From an uncultured bacterium (GTDB lineage Bacteria; Bacillota; Clostridia; Lachnospirales; Lachnospiraceae), in assembly GCA_905214875.1 (NCBI GenBank), contig CAJMNR010000008.1, positions 34,623 to 98,622 of the forward strand: a stretch of 64,000 nucleotides of DNA. Direction: 5' to 3'. The stretch's first letter is position 1. Every line of letters begins with the position of its first letter. This document shows positions 16,686-24,904 of this stretch, piece after piece. The position numbers and the translations under genes were made by a program. Below the pieces are notes generated by a model. It had not been told where the DNA came from. It saw only the letters and a program-made list of their open reading frames with translations, and ran no database searches.

Positions 16686-17543
16686 TTAACCCTTAACACC
16701 ACCAGCTGCAATACCATCTACGAAAGTATCTTGAGCTAAAAAGAAGATTATTAAAGATGGGATGATGGAAATTAAGGAAACGGCTAATACACGGTTCCAT
16801 TCAAATCCTGTATCAGCATCCATAGAAATTTTTACAAATAAAGATGCTGGGTAGTTAGCTGGTGTTTGTACATAAAGCAATGGTCCCATAAAGTCATTAC
16901 TTCCCCACATGAATTGGAATAATGCACAGGAAACGATTGCTGGTTTGATCATTGGGATAATAACTTTATATAATGTTTGAATAATGTTACATCCATCGAT
17001 TTTTGCTGCTTCTTCAAGTTCTACTGGAACACCACGTAAGAACTGAATTAACATGTAAACAAAGTACGTATCACAAGCAAATAATGAAGGAATAATAATT
17101 GCTAAATAAAATCTTGAATCAACCCATCCAAGTTTATTGAATAATACGAACTGTGGAATATTAAGTACAACTTGTGGAATGAATAAAGTTGCCATTAAAA
17201 TACTGAATAATATGTTTCTACCTCTGAATTTGAAACGAGCGAAACCAAATGCAGTAATTGTTGCAGAAAATACTGTAAATAATACTTTAGGAATAACAAA
17301 TGAATAAGTATTCAATAACGCTTTCCAAATGTTAATATCTCCACCAACACTATTCACAGCGTTCTTGTAACCATCTAATGTTGGATGATTTGCGAATAAA
17401 CCAATTCCACTAAAAATCTCACTGTTATCTTTGAATGTCGCACCTACCATCCATAATAATGGATATACCATGAAGAAACCAACAAAGATTAACACTAAGT
17501 ACTTAAAGAAAGTAGCAATTCTTTTCTTAGTTTTTAAAGTCAT
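16686..17543 (-). CDS. ABC sugar transporter permease, MalG-like
   Basis: 285 aa with six hydrophobic segments. The cytoplasmic EAA loop, which docks the ATPase, reads ELEEAAKIDGCNIIQTLYKVIIPMIKP near residues 175-205, as in the second permease of carbohydrate (CUT1) importers. Partner of the MalF-like permease immediately upstream (7-base gap) and of the binding protein at 19373. No ATPase gene is in the window, so a shared MsmK/UgpC-type ATPase elsewhere is expected. Substrate probably oligogalacturonides, from context. Confidence 0.92.
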   Translation of the reverse strand: MTLKTKKRIATFFKYLVLIFVGFFMVYPLLWMVGATFKDNSEIFSGIGLFANHPTLDGYKNAVNSVGGDINIWKALLNTYSFVIPKVLFTVFSATITAFGFARFKFRGRNILFSILMATLFIPQVVLNIPQFVLFNKLGWVDSRFYLAIIIPSLFACDTYFVYMLIQFLRGVPVELEEAAKIDGCNIIQTLYKVIIPMIKPAIVSCALFQFMWGSNDFMGPLLYVQTPANYPASLFVKISMDADTGFEWNRVLAVSLISIIPSLIIFFLAQDTFVDGIAAGGVKG

Positions 17544-17550
17544 GATCTAA

Positions 17551-18489
17551 TTACCTCCCGTCTTCATCTGAGTAGTAAACCCAATGTTTCTGGCTCATGA
17601 ATGCGATAATAGTTAATACCATTACTACTACGAACATTACCCATGCCATTGCACTTGCCATACCCATTTCGTTTGTCTTGAATGCACTGTTGTAAACAAG
17701 TAATGAAATAAGGTTTGTTGAGTTTTGAGGACCACCCTTTGTGATAACGTAAGGTCCATTAAATTCTTGGAATGCTTGACAAAGCTGAGTAACCATATTA
17801 AAGAAGATAACTGGTGTAATCATTGGAACTGTAATTTTGAAGAATTGTCTCCATTTACCAGCACCATCGATTGAAGCAGCTTCGTATAAATCTTGAGGTA
17901 CGTTCTTAAGTGCTGCAAGGAAGATAACCATTGCAGAACCGAACTGCCATACTCTTAATGCACAGATTACAAATAACGCATATTTAGGATCAGATAACCA
18001 GCTTGGGCCAGTAATACCGATGAATGCTAAACCAGTGTTGATTAAACCTTCATCTCTAAATAATGCTTTCCATAATACTGCGATTGCAACAGATCCACCT
18101 AAGATTGAAGGGATATAGTAACCTGTTCTGAAAAAGTTAACACCTTTAATCTTGAAGTTAAGGATGTAAGCAATAAATAATGCAAATACAAGTTTTAATG
18201 GAACTGTAATAAACGCATATTTAAATGTTACGATTAATGATTTTACAATCTGTTCAGTATTAAAGATTTCTTTATAGTTCATAAAACCATACTCATGAAT
18301 ACCTTTGAAAAGATTGTAGTCTGTGAAACTGTAGAAAAGTGATGCACCAAATGGGTATAACTTAAAAATGCAGAACCCAATTATCCATGGTAAGATAAAG
18401 AGTAATCCCATATTCTTTTCAAGACTTTTCTTAAAGCTAAATTTTTGCTTTGGTACAGCTACCGCAGCAGAGGCTTGTGTCTTCGCCAT
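17551..18489 (-). CDS. ABC sugar transporter permease, MalF-like
   Basis: 312 aa from the ATG at 18489, with GGAGG eight bases upstream; an ATG 15 bases earlier lies too close to that site. Six membrane segments, and the EAA loop DLYEAASIDGAGKWRQFFKITVPM near residue 205. First permease of a CUT1-type carbohydrate importer, with the MalG-like gene behind it. Context (GH28, Kdu and Uxa genes) points to uptake of galacturonic acid oligomers. Confidence 0.92.
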   Translation of the reverse strand: MAKTQASAAVAVPKQKFSFKKSLEKNMGLLFILPWIIGFCIFKLYPFGASLFYSFTDYNLFKGIHEYGFMNYKEIFNTEQIVKSLIVTFKYAFITVPLKLVFALFIAYILNFKIKGVNFFRTGYYIPSILGGSVAIAVLWKALFRDEGLINTGLAFIGITGPSWLSDPKYALFVICALRVWQFGSAMVIFLAALKNVPQDLYEAASIDGAGKWRQFFKITVPMITPVIFFNMVTQLCQAFQEFNGPYVITKGGPQNSTNLISLLVYNSAFKTNEMGMASAMAWVMFVVVMVLTIIAFMSQKHWVYYSDEDGR

Positions 18490-18522
18490 ACTAACTTCCT
18501 CCATTCCTGGCTGTTAAAATTA

Positions 18523-19311
18523 TTAGTTGGATTCAAGCATGAGTTTTTCAGCATACGCCAGTATACTAATTGCTCTGAACTCACACTCTACTTCCTTTGT
18601 ATTATCAACACCGCAAATTATGTAATCTAATAGATCCATACCGGTTGTTTGATATTTTTCTGGTAGTAATACTTTCAAACGGCATGCTTTTAAAATCACA
18701 TATGTAACTCTTGCTAAGTCCGAAAGTATACTGTCGTCTATTTCACTTTTATCAATTGATTGATAAATTAATTTGTTTTCGTTTTTGATATGTTTTAAAA
18801 TTTGTTTTATGGATGTCTTACACAATGTTTCTAATGTCTTATAATGTTCAAAGATTTCTTTTGACATGACATCCAGTGTATCGATTAATGTCATTGCATA
18901 AATCGATGCAACATGCAAAGAAAACGTTTCCTCTAATGCAAGATACTGATCTGCTTTCCGGAATGTGTCCACGATATCACTATAGTTTTCTTTGTTATGA
19001 AAGGCTGTCTCATAAGCCATATAGCAAGGCATTGCCTTTTGTAACCTATTTACCCAGGTTATTTTATCAGAATCGTTATTTTCACAAAACTTCTTCCATT
19101 CAGATTGAAGTTCAACATTCATCTGGAATATCATTTGCTCTAATGCTTTTTTATATTTTTCATCTCTTGTGTTCAAATAGCAGTTATATAACTGTTTTCC
19201 AAGATCTAGATCTGAAAAACCGATTGCACCTTTAGCATACTGCTCTTTCGCTAGTGTATCTGTTTCTTTACACCCTGTACGTTTATCCATAACAGAGTCC
19301 TCTACGTCCAT
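18523..19311 (-). CDS. Unrecognised helical protein in the importer operon, possibly a divergent GH88/GH105-like fold
   Basis: 262 aa, almost wholly helical and with no signal peptide. The stretches VNRLQKAMPCYMAYETAFHN, then NKLIYQSID and LARVTYVILKACRLKVLLPEKY, have the spacing and flavour of unsaturated-uronyl hydrolases (GH88/GH105), which fold as an alpha/alpha toroid. But it is about 100 residues shorter than those enzymes and no clear catalytic aspartate motif can be pointed to. It lies between the binding protein and the permeases, so it is made with the importer. Either a reduced hydrolase or a non-catalytic relative is possible; function unassigned. Confidence 0.6.
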   Translation of the reverse strand: MDVEDSVMDKRTGCKETDTLAKEQYAKGAIGFSDLDLGKQLYNCYLNTRDEKYKKALEQMIFQMNVELQSEWKKFCENNDSDKITWVNRLQKAMPCYMAYETAFHNKENYSDIVDTFRKADQYLALEETFSLHVASIYAMTLIDTLDVMSKEIFEHYKTLETLCKTSIKQILKHIKNENKLIYQSIDKSEIDDSILSDLARVTYVILKACRLKVLLPEKYQTTGMDLLDYIICGVDNTKEVECEFRAISILAYAEKLMLESN

Positions 19312-19333
19312 GGCTTTCTCCTATCTCTTTAAG

Positions 19334-19363
19334 AAGTCGCCAAATAATAATATTTGGCGACTT
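19334..19363 (-). promoter_or_regulatory. Intercistronic hairpin after the binding-protein gene
   Basis: Perfect 13-bp stem AAGTCGCCAAATA / TATTTGGCGACTT with a 4-base loop and no T-run on the minus strand. Such stems behind binding-protein genes usually protect the upstream mRNA and give more binding protein than permease. Confidence 0.65.
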
Positions 19364-19372
19364 TTGAATTAA

Positions 19373-20677
19373 CTATTTGTTAGCATCAAGAACATCTGTA
19401 ATTGCTTTTACTAAATCTTTTGCAGCATCTTCTGTAGATTTAGTTCCGTAACTTGCATCCTGCATTGTAGTGTAGTATGCACCAGTTGTTCCTTTAAGTT
19501 GTTGATCTTCAAATGTTGGATCCATGTGGAATGGTGAGTCAGCAAGTACTTTTGTATTTGCTTCTGTAACCATATCGCCTTTTAATTTTCCAGCTTTGTC
19601 TAAAACTTCAGTTGCTTTCTTGCTAAGTGGAGTACCACGTTCAAGACCCATTTCATTGATACCTTCTTCTTCATTTAATAAGAAGTTAAGAAGTTGAGCA
19701 CATTCAGCTGGGTATTTAGTGTTTTGAGAAATAGCGAAAGCTAAAGAAATCTTAGTGTAACCACCTTTTTGAGCACCAAATTGGATTTCGTCACCTACAA
19801 CGAATTCAAAGTTTTTGTCTTTATTAAGAGCTCCTTTGAATTTAGCTGCTGAAGAATCCCATTCAAAGATACCTGCATATTTACCGTTGATCCATTTGTC
19901 GTTCTTATCAAGTGAATCAGCACCATCACCAGCTAATTGTTTGATAGTTGGGATTACGTGATTATCTTCAAGTTCTTTGATGAAGTCAAAACCTTCTTTA
20001 ACTTCTGCTTCATTGTAGTTTAATTTATTGTCAGTTACCCATTCTTTTCCGTATTTAGATTCAAGATAGTTAACCATAAGGATTGTTCTATCAAGTTCAT
20101 TAAGAGCTAATGGATAGTAATCATCGCCTAATTTTTCTTTGAATGTTTGACCTGCTGCTTTAAGTTCGTCAAATGTTGTAGGAGTCTTAGTGATTCCAGC
20201 TTGTTCGAATACAGTTTTGTTCCAGTAGAAAATTCTACCTGTAATAGAAACTGGTACAGCAACTACTTTGTCATTAACTTTACATTGATTTAAGTATTGT
20301 TCATCAAATTGAGTTAAATCTAAGTCTTTTTGAGTGCTTAAGTCTAAGAATAGATCACCATTCTTATCATAAGAGTTTAACCAACCCCAGTTGATTTGGT
20401 TGATATCTGCTTGAGTTTTGGAAGCGAATTTTGTAGACATTTTGTCTTCATAACCGTCCCAAGAGTTGTATTGAAGTTCTACTTCAATATCACTATGTAA
20501 AGCTTTGAATTTTTCTACTGCATTTTTAGTTGCAGTATGTCTTGAGTCACCGCCCCACCAAGCTAATACAATTTTCTTTTTACCATTAGAGTTGTCGTCT
20601 CCTCCGCCACATGCTGCTAAAGAAGCTGTAGATGCAGCAATAAGAGTCATAGCTACTACTTTTTTAAAGTTTCTCAT
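19373..20677 (-). CDS. ABC transporter sugar-binding lipoprotein (pectin oligomers)
   Basis: 434 aa from the ATG at 20677, set by GGAG eight bases upstream; the open frame runs further up but without a site. A lipoprotein signal peptide is clear: basic MRNFKK, a hydrophobic stretch and the lipobox SLAAC at residues 18-22, so it is anchored outside the membrane. The rest is a family 1 extracellular solute-binding protein (VLAWWGGDSRHTATKNAVEKF at the start of the mature protein). It begins the importer operon and has its own promoter. Oligogalacturonide or digalacturonate binding is inferred from the neighbours. Confidence 0.92.
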   Translation of the reverse strand: MRNFKKVVAMTLIAASTASLAACGGGDDNSNGKKKIVLAWWGGDSRHTATKNAVEKFKALHSDIEVELQYNSWDGYEDKMSTKFASKTQADINQINWGWLNSYDKNGDLFLDLSTQKDLDLTQFDEQYLNQCKVNDKVVAVPVSITGRIFYWNKTVFEQAGITKTPTTFDELKAAGQTFKEKLGDDYYPLALNELDRTILMVNYLESKYGKEWVTDNKLNYNEAEVKEGFDFIKELEDNHVIPTIKQLAGDGADSLDKNDKWINGKYAGIFEWDSSAAKFKGALNKDKNFEFVVGDEIQFGAQKGGYTKISLAFAISQNTKYPAECAQLLNFLLNEEEGINEMGLERGTPLSKKATEVLDKAGKLKGDMVTEANTKVLADSPFHMDPTFEDQQLKGTTGAYYTTMQDASYGTKSTEDAAKDLVKAITDVLDANK

Positions 20678-20709
20678 ATCTCTTTCTCCTTTTCCTTTGG
20701 CTTTAATCC

Positions 20710-20725
20710 TTGCAAACCTTTGCAA
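20710..20725. promoter_or_regulatory. Palindrome TTGCAAACCTTTGCAA in the binding-protein leader
   Basis: Two 7-bp arms around a CC centre, lying 33 bases before the start codon. LacI-family operators have this size and symmetry, although the usual central CG is missing. Possible operator. Confidence 0.35.
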
Positions 20726-20737
20726 ATTGATTGTTAA

Positions 20738-20795
20738 AAATATGCATAAATTACATTGCCATTCCATTTAAAGTTTGTGTAATTTATGCATATTT
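20738..20795. promoter_or_regulatory. 18-bp perfect inverted repeat in the leader of the binding-protein gene
   Basis: Arms 20738-20755 and 20778-20795 are exact reverse complements (each contains TATGCATAAATTACA or its complement) with a 22-base loop. It starts right after the predicted transcription start. It could be an mRNA leader hairpin or a double operator. Confidence 0.6.
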
Positions 20796-20808
20796 ACTTT
20801 GCTCTTTA

Positions 20809-20837
20809 AATATACCATTATGCAATGTATATGTCTA
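20809..20837 (-). promoter_or_regulatory. Sigma-A promoter of the importer operon
   Basis: Minus strand TAGACA, 17-bp spacer, TATATT with an extended -10 (TGG directly before it). Transcription would start near 20802, giving a leader of about 125 bases. Confidence 0.65.
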
Positions 20838-20901
20838 TCGTGATAATTTACACATCATGCATATTTTTTTTGTGGAAAATGCCAATAATTTATCGCATTT
20901 A

Positions 20902-20915
20902 TGCAAACGATTTCA
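20902..20915. promoter_or_regulatory. Candidate cre / LacI-type operator
   Basis: TGCAAACGATTTCA matches the CcpA cre consensus TGWAANCGNTNWCA with one mismatch. It is about 95 bases upstream of the importer start site and 38 bases after kduD. Either carbon catabolite control or a LacI-family site. Confidence 0.45.
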
Positions 20916-20952
20916 TTTTTCTGGGAATTAGATACTAAAAATCTACAATTAT

Positions 20953-21756
20953 TTACTGTGGTTGTTTTCCAATATAGGCTAAAATACCACCATCAACATA
21001 AAGAACATGTCCATTGATGAAGTTAGATGCATCAGATGCTAAGAATACAGCTGGAGCTGCTAAATCTTCAGCTTCTCCCCATCTAGCTGCTGGAGTCTTA
21101 GAAATGATGAATTGATCAAATGGATGTCTGCTTCCGTCTGGTTGAGTTTCACGTAATGGTGCAGTTTGTGGAGTAGCGATGTAACCAGGTCCAATACCAT
21201 TACATTGGATGTTGAATTCACCATATTCAGAACAGATGTTTCTAGTAAGCATTTTTAAACCGCCTTTTGCAGCTGCGTAAGCAGATACAGTTTCACGACC
21301 AAGTTCACTCATCATAGAACAGATGTTAATGATCTTACCATGACCTTTTTTGATCATTGAAGGAATAACAGCTTTAGCTACGATAAATGGAGCGTTTAAG
21401 TCAACGTCAATTACTTGTCTGAATTCAGCAGCTGACATTTCGCACATAGGGATACGTTTGATGATACCAGCATTGTTTACTAAGATATCGATAACGCCTA
21501 CTTCTTTTTCGATTGTAGCAACCATAGCGTTTACTGCATCTTCGTCTGTAACGTCACATACATAACCATGAGCTTCGATACCAGCTTCTTTGTATGCTGC
21601 CAATCCTTTGTCTACTAATTCTTGTTTGATGTCGTTGAATACGATAGTTGCACCAGCTTGAGCCATACCGCTAGCGATTGCAAAACCAATACCGTAAGAA
21701 GCGCCAGTTACTAATGCTACTTTGCCTTCTAATGAAAACTTGTTTAAATAATCCAT
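20953..21756 (-). CDS. kduD: 2-dehydro-3-deoxy-D-gluconate 5-dehydrogenase (SDR family)
   Basis: 267 aa, a classical short-chain dehydrogenase: cofactor motif TGASYGIG near residue 18, NNAG near residue 94, catalytic Tyr-x-x-x-Lys in YAAAKGG, and the C-terminal ending FINGHVLYVDGG. KduD reduces 2,5-diketo-3-deoxygluconate, the product of KduI, to KDG in the unsaturated-uronate branch of pectin use. It follows kduI by 48 bases and is the last gene of the uxaB-to-kduD operon. AAGGAG precedes the ATG. The name rests on the family together with the adjacent kduI. Confidence 0.92.
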   Translation of the reverse strand: MDYLNKFSLEGKVALVTGASYGIGFAIASGMAQAGATIVFNDIKQELVDKGLAAYKEAGIEAHGYVCDVTDEDAVNAMVATIEKEVGVIDILVNNAGIIKRIPMCEMSAAEFRQVIDVDLNAPFIVAKAVIPSMIKKGHGKIINICSMMSELGRETVSAYAAAKGGLKMLTRNICSEYGEFNIQCNGIGPGYIATPQTAPLRETQPDGSRHPFDQFIISKTPAARWGEAEDLAAPAVFLASDASNFINGHVLYVDGGILAYIGKQPQ

Positions 21757-21803
21757 AGTTAAAATCTCCTTTGTAATTAATGATATATTTATAGTAATAA
21801 AAA

Positions 21804-22631
21804 CTATCTTAAATCAGTCATTTTAACGTGATCCATATCGTCAAATGCTTGGTTTTCACCAACCATACCCCAGATAAATGTATAAGCTTGCGTTGCAGAC
21901 GCTGAGTGAATAGACCAGCTTGGGCTGATTACTGCTTCTTCATTTCTCATAACGATATGTCTTGTTTCTGTAGGTTCTCCCATGTAGTGGAATACTACAG
22001 CATCTTCTGGTAATTCGAAGTATAAGTAAACTTCCATTCTTCTGTCATGTGTGTGGCATGGCATAGTGTTCCAAACACTACCTGGTTCAAGTGTAGTCAT
22101 ACCCATTACTAATTGGCAACTTTCTACTTGACCTGGAAGGATGTATTTTCTGATCGTACGGTGATTAGCAGTTTCTAATGAACCTAATTCTTCCGTTACA
22201 CAGTCTTCTGGTTTGATGAAAACTGTTGGATATGTTTTGTGTGCTGGTGCACTGTGGAAATAGAATTTTGCTGGAGTCTTTTCGTCATTAGATTTGAATT
22301 CAATGTCTTTAGATCCCATACCGATGTATAAACCATCTTTGTAATCAAGTTCATAAACTGTTCCATCAACAGTTACAGTACCTTTTCCACCGATGTTGAT
22401 AATACCCATTTCTCTTCTTTGAAGGAAATAGTCTGCACGTAATTCTTCACCTGCAGTTAATGTTAAGCTAGGAGTAGGAACAGCACTACCTGTAATGATA
22501 CGGTCGATATGACTGTAAATCATTTTCACTTCTCCTGGTGTAAATAAATCTTGAATTAAGAACTCTTCTCTTAAACGTGCAGTATCATAATGCTTTACGT
22601 CCTTTGGAGATGCAGCTGTACGTAATTCCAT
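21804..22631 (-). CDS. kduI: 4-deoxy-L-threo-5-hexosulose-uronate ketol-isomerase
   Basis: 275 aa from the ATG at 22631 (AAGGAAG seven bases upstream), close to the 278 aa of the E. coli enzyme. It has the cupin of KduI with the zinc-ligand region MPCHTHDRRMEVYLY and the later PSWSIHSASATQAYTFIWG. KduI isomerises 5-keto-4-deoxyuronate, derived from unsaturated galacturonate, to 2,5-diketo-3-deoxygluconate for KduD, its downstream neighbour. An in-frame ATG 48 bases upstream has no ribosome site. Confidence 0.95.
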   Translation of the reverse strand: MELRTAASPKDVKHYDTARLREEFLIQDLFTPGEVKMIYSHIDRIITGSAVPTPSLTLTAGEELRADYFLQRREMGIINIGGKGTVTVDGTVYELDYKDGLYIGMGSKDIEFKSNDEKTPAKFYFHSAPAHKTYPTVFIKPEDCVTEELGSLETANHRTIRKYILPGQVESCQLVMGMTTLEPGSVWNTMPCHTHDRRMEVYLYFELPEDAVVFHYMGEPTETRHIVMRNEEAVISPSWSIHSASATQAYTFIWGMVGENQAFDDMDHVKMTDLR

Positions 22632-22710
22632 AATATTACTTCCTTTCTTATACGATAGCGCATGTCCTCTACAGAACATACGCTATCTAAAAATTAACTA
22701 TAAAGTTAAA

Positions 22711-23736
22711 TTATCTTTGAACACGACCTGAACCGTCGCCACCTGCTAATTTGCTTACTTCATCAACAGATACTAAGTTGAAGTCACCTTCAACACTGTG
22801 TTTTAAGCAAGAAGCTGCTACAGCGAATTCGATTGTAGCTTGAGGATCTAATCCATTTAAAGATGCGCAGATTAATCCGCCACCGAAGGAATCTCCACCA
22901 CCTACACGGTCAACGATATGCATTTTGTATCTCTTAGAGAAGTAGCTTTGTCCGTCTACGTATAACATAGCACCCCAGTTGTTATCGTTAGCTGAGATAG
23001 ATTCTCTTAAAGTGATTGCAACTTTTTTGAATCCGAAACGGTCAGTTAATTGTTTAGCAACATCTGTGTAACCATCTAAGTTTAATTTACCAGAAGTTAC
23101 ATCTGTGTTAGAAGCGTGGATACCGAATACGTCAGCAGCATCTTCTTCGTTAGCGATACATACATCGATGTATTCAGCTAATTTACCCATAACTTCGCCA
23201 GCTTTTTCTTTAGACCATAATTTATTACGGTAGTTTAAGTCACAGCTGATTGTTACGTTTCTTTCTTTTGCAGCTTTACAAGCTTCTAAACAGATTTCAG
23301 CAACGTTGTCACCTAATGCTGGAGTGATACCAGTGAAGTGGAACCATTCAGCTCCTTCGAAGATTTCATCCCAGTTGAAGTCTGCAGTTGTTGCAGTTGC
23401 GATAGAAGAACCAGCACGATCATAGATTACTTTAGAAGGTCTTTGAGAAGCACCTTTTTCTAAGAAGTAGATACCTACTCTGTCTCCACCACGAGTGATG
23501 TAAGAAGTATCAACGCCGAATTTTCTTAAAGCGTTAACTCCAGCTTGACCAATTTCATGTTTTGGAAGTTTTGTTACGAATTTTGCATCAAAACCATAGT
23601 TTGCTAAAGAAACAGCAACGTTTGCTTCTCCACCGCCGTATGTAGCACCGTATTTGTCAGCTTGTACAAAACGATAATATCCTTCTGGAGCTAGTCTTAA
23701 CATGATTTCACCAAATGTGATTACTTTTTTACTCAT
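22711..23736 (-). CDS. kdgK: 2-keto-3-deoxygluconate kinase (PfkB family)
   Basis: 341 aa. Ribokinase/PfkB features: the N-terminal GGGEANVAVSLANYGFDAKFV, and the C-terminal anion-hole signature DRVGGGDSFGGGLI with the catalytic Asp. Phosphorylates KDG from both the Uxa and Kdu branches to KDPG. It lies between kdgA and kduI; the 107-base gap to kdgA carries a hairpin. Family and context together make the assignment strong. Confidence 0.93.
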   Translation of the reverse strand: MSKKVITFGEIMLRLAPEGYYRFVQADKYGATYGGGEANVAVSLANYGFDAKFVTKLPKHEIGQAGVNALRKFGVDTSYITRGGDRVGIYFLEKGASQRPSKVIYDRAGSSIATATTADFNWDEIFEGAEWFHFTGITPALGDNVAEICLEACKAAKERNVTISCDLNYRNKLWSKEKAGEVMGKLAEYIDVCIANEEDAADVFGIHASNTDVTSGKLNLDGYTDVAKQLTDRFGFKKVAITLRESISANDNNWGAMLYVDGQSYFSKRYKMHIVDRVGGGDSFGGGLICASLNGLDPQATIEFAVAASCLKHSVEGDFNLVSVDEVSKLAGGDGSGRVQR

Positions 23737-23779
23737 AATTCTTTATTCCTTTCAATCTTACATTTTCTTTTATTTGATT

Positions 23780-23818
23780 CAGTAGTTATCTTCCTTTATT
23801 AATAGGAAGATACTACTG
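23780..23818 (-). promoter_or_regulatory. Intercistronic hairpin between kdgA and kdgK
   Basis: Stem CAGTAGTTATCTTCCT / AGGAAGATACTACTG with a single bulge and an 8-base loop, no T-run. Likely an mRNA stability or processing element rather than a terminator. Confidence 0.5.
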
Positions 23819-23843
23819 ACTATTTACCAATTTATTGGGTTAA

Positions 23844-24809
23844 TTATTTTTTTAATAAGTGTACAGCGAATCCGTTAACTTCGTTTTTGAAGTAGATAAC
23901 TTTCATGTTGCCTTTTTCATCGTAAGCAGCGGAATCCATATCGAATTCAAATCCTTGTTTTTGTAAGTGGTATACAGCACGATCAACAGAGTTTGTTGCA
24001 ACTGCGATATGTCCATGAGTTCCTCTTCCTGGAGCTTTCATAACTTCTACTTCTGTTCCAGCGAATACAGAGCTGTTTCCAACTTTTTTGTTGAATCCAA
24101 ACATAGCTTGGAACATGTCAGCTGTTTTTTCTGCTTCTTCAGCGTTTTCAGCATTGATACCGATATGTTTTAATTCAAATCCTAACATGTTAACAACTGC
24201 TTCTTTAGATAATCTTTCGATTTCGTCGAATTGACCACTTTCGATTAAGTTGTTTTTACACATCCAAGTACCACCGCAAGCTACGATTTTATCGAATGCT
24301 AAGTAGTTGTTTAAGTTGCTAGCGTTTACACCACCAGTTGGCATGAATTTTAATTTAGTGTATGGTCCGCACATAGCTTTGATCATGTTGATTCCACCTG
24401 CTTGTTCAGCTGGGAAGAATTTAACAACTTCTAATCCTAATTGGATTGCTTGTTCAACGTCGGATGGATTTGCAGTACCAGGAATCATTGGATATCCTTT
24501 TTCTACACAGTAAGCTAAGATTTTTGGATTAAGACCTGGGCTTACTAAGAATTTAGCACCAGCGTTCATAGCACGGTCAGCTTGTTCTTCTGTAAGAACT
24601 GTACCAGCACCAACGATCATTTCTGGGAATTTTTCAGCCATGATTCTGATAGATTCTTCAGCTGCATCTGTTCTGAATGTTACTTCTGCACAGTTAAGTC
24701 CACCAGCGATAAGTGCTTTTGCTAAAGGTTCTGCATCTTTAACATCATTTAATGCGATTACTGGTACGATACCAATTTTGGATACTTCTTCGATTACTTT
24801 GTTACTCAT
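23844..24809 (-). CDS. kdgA: KDPG aldolase fused to a C-terminal glyoxalase/VOC domain
   Basis: 321 aa from the ATG at 24809, which follows AGGAGG. Residues 1-205 are a KDPG/KHG aldolase: Glu42 and Arg46 (AEVTFRT), the Schiff-base Lys130 in VVKFFPAE, and the phosphate loop MPTGG. It cleaves KDPG to pyruvate and glyceraldehyde-3-phosphate, the last step of the locus. From about residue 212 a second domain of ~110 residues shows the VOC fold (HIGINAENAEEAEK, HGHIAVATNSVDRAVYHL, NGFAVHLL). The last usual VOC metal-binding glutamate appears replaced (AVHLL). Normal Eda is about 213 aa, so this is a true fusion with no frame change. Confidence 0.92.
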   Translation of the reverse strand: MSNKVIEEVSKIGIVPVIALNDVKDAEPLAKALIAGGLNCAEVTFRTDAAEESIRIMAEKFPEMIVGAGTVLTEEQADRAMNAGAKFLVSPGLNPKILAYCVEKGYPMIPGTANPSDVEQAIQLGLEVVKFFPAEQAGGINMIKAMCGPYTKLKFMPTGGVNASNLNNYLAFDKIVACGGTWMCKNNLIESGQFDEIERLSKEAVVNMLGFELKHIGINAENAEEAEKTADMFQAMFGFNKKVGNSSVFAGTEVEVMKAPGRGTHGHIAVATNSVDRAVYHLQKQGFEFDMDSAAYDEKGNMKVIYFKNEVNGFAVHLLKK

Positions 24810-24904
24810 GATAAATCCTCCTAATATTTGTTTCATTTTATAACGTTCAAAGCGGGAAACCCACTTTAACATCTCGTAATTTTCTTTAAGTTAAATTTTT
24901 AACA

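Noticed and set aside
19334..19363. Hairpin after the binding-protein gene as a terminator
   Set aside because: The stem is perfect, but no T-run follows on the minus strand, so an mRNA stabilising role is more likely.
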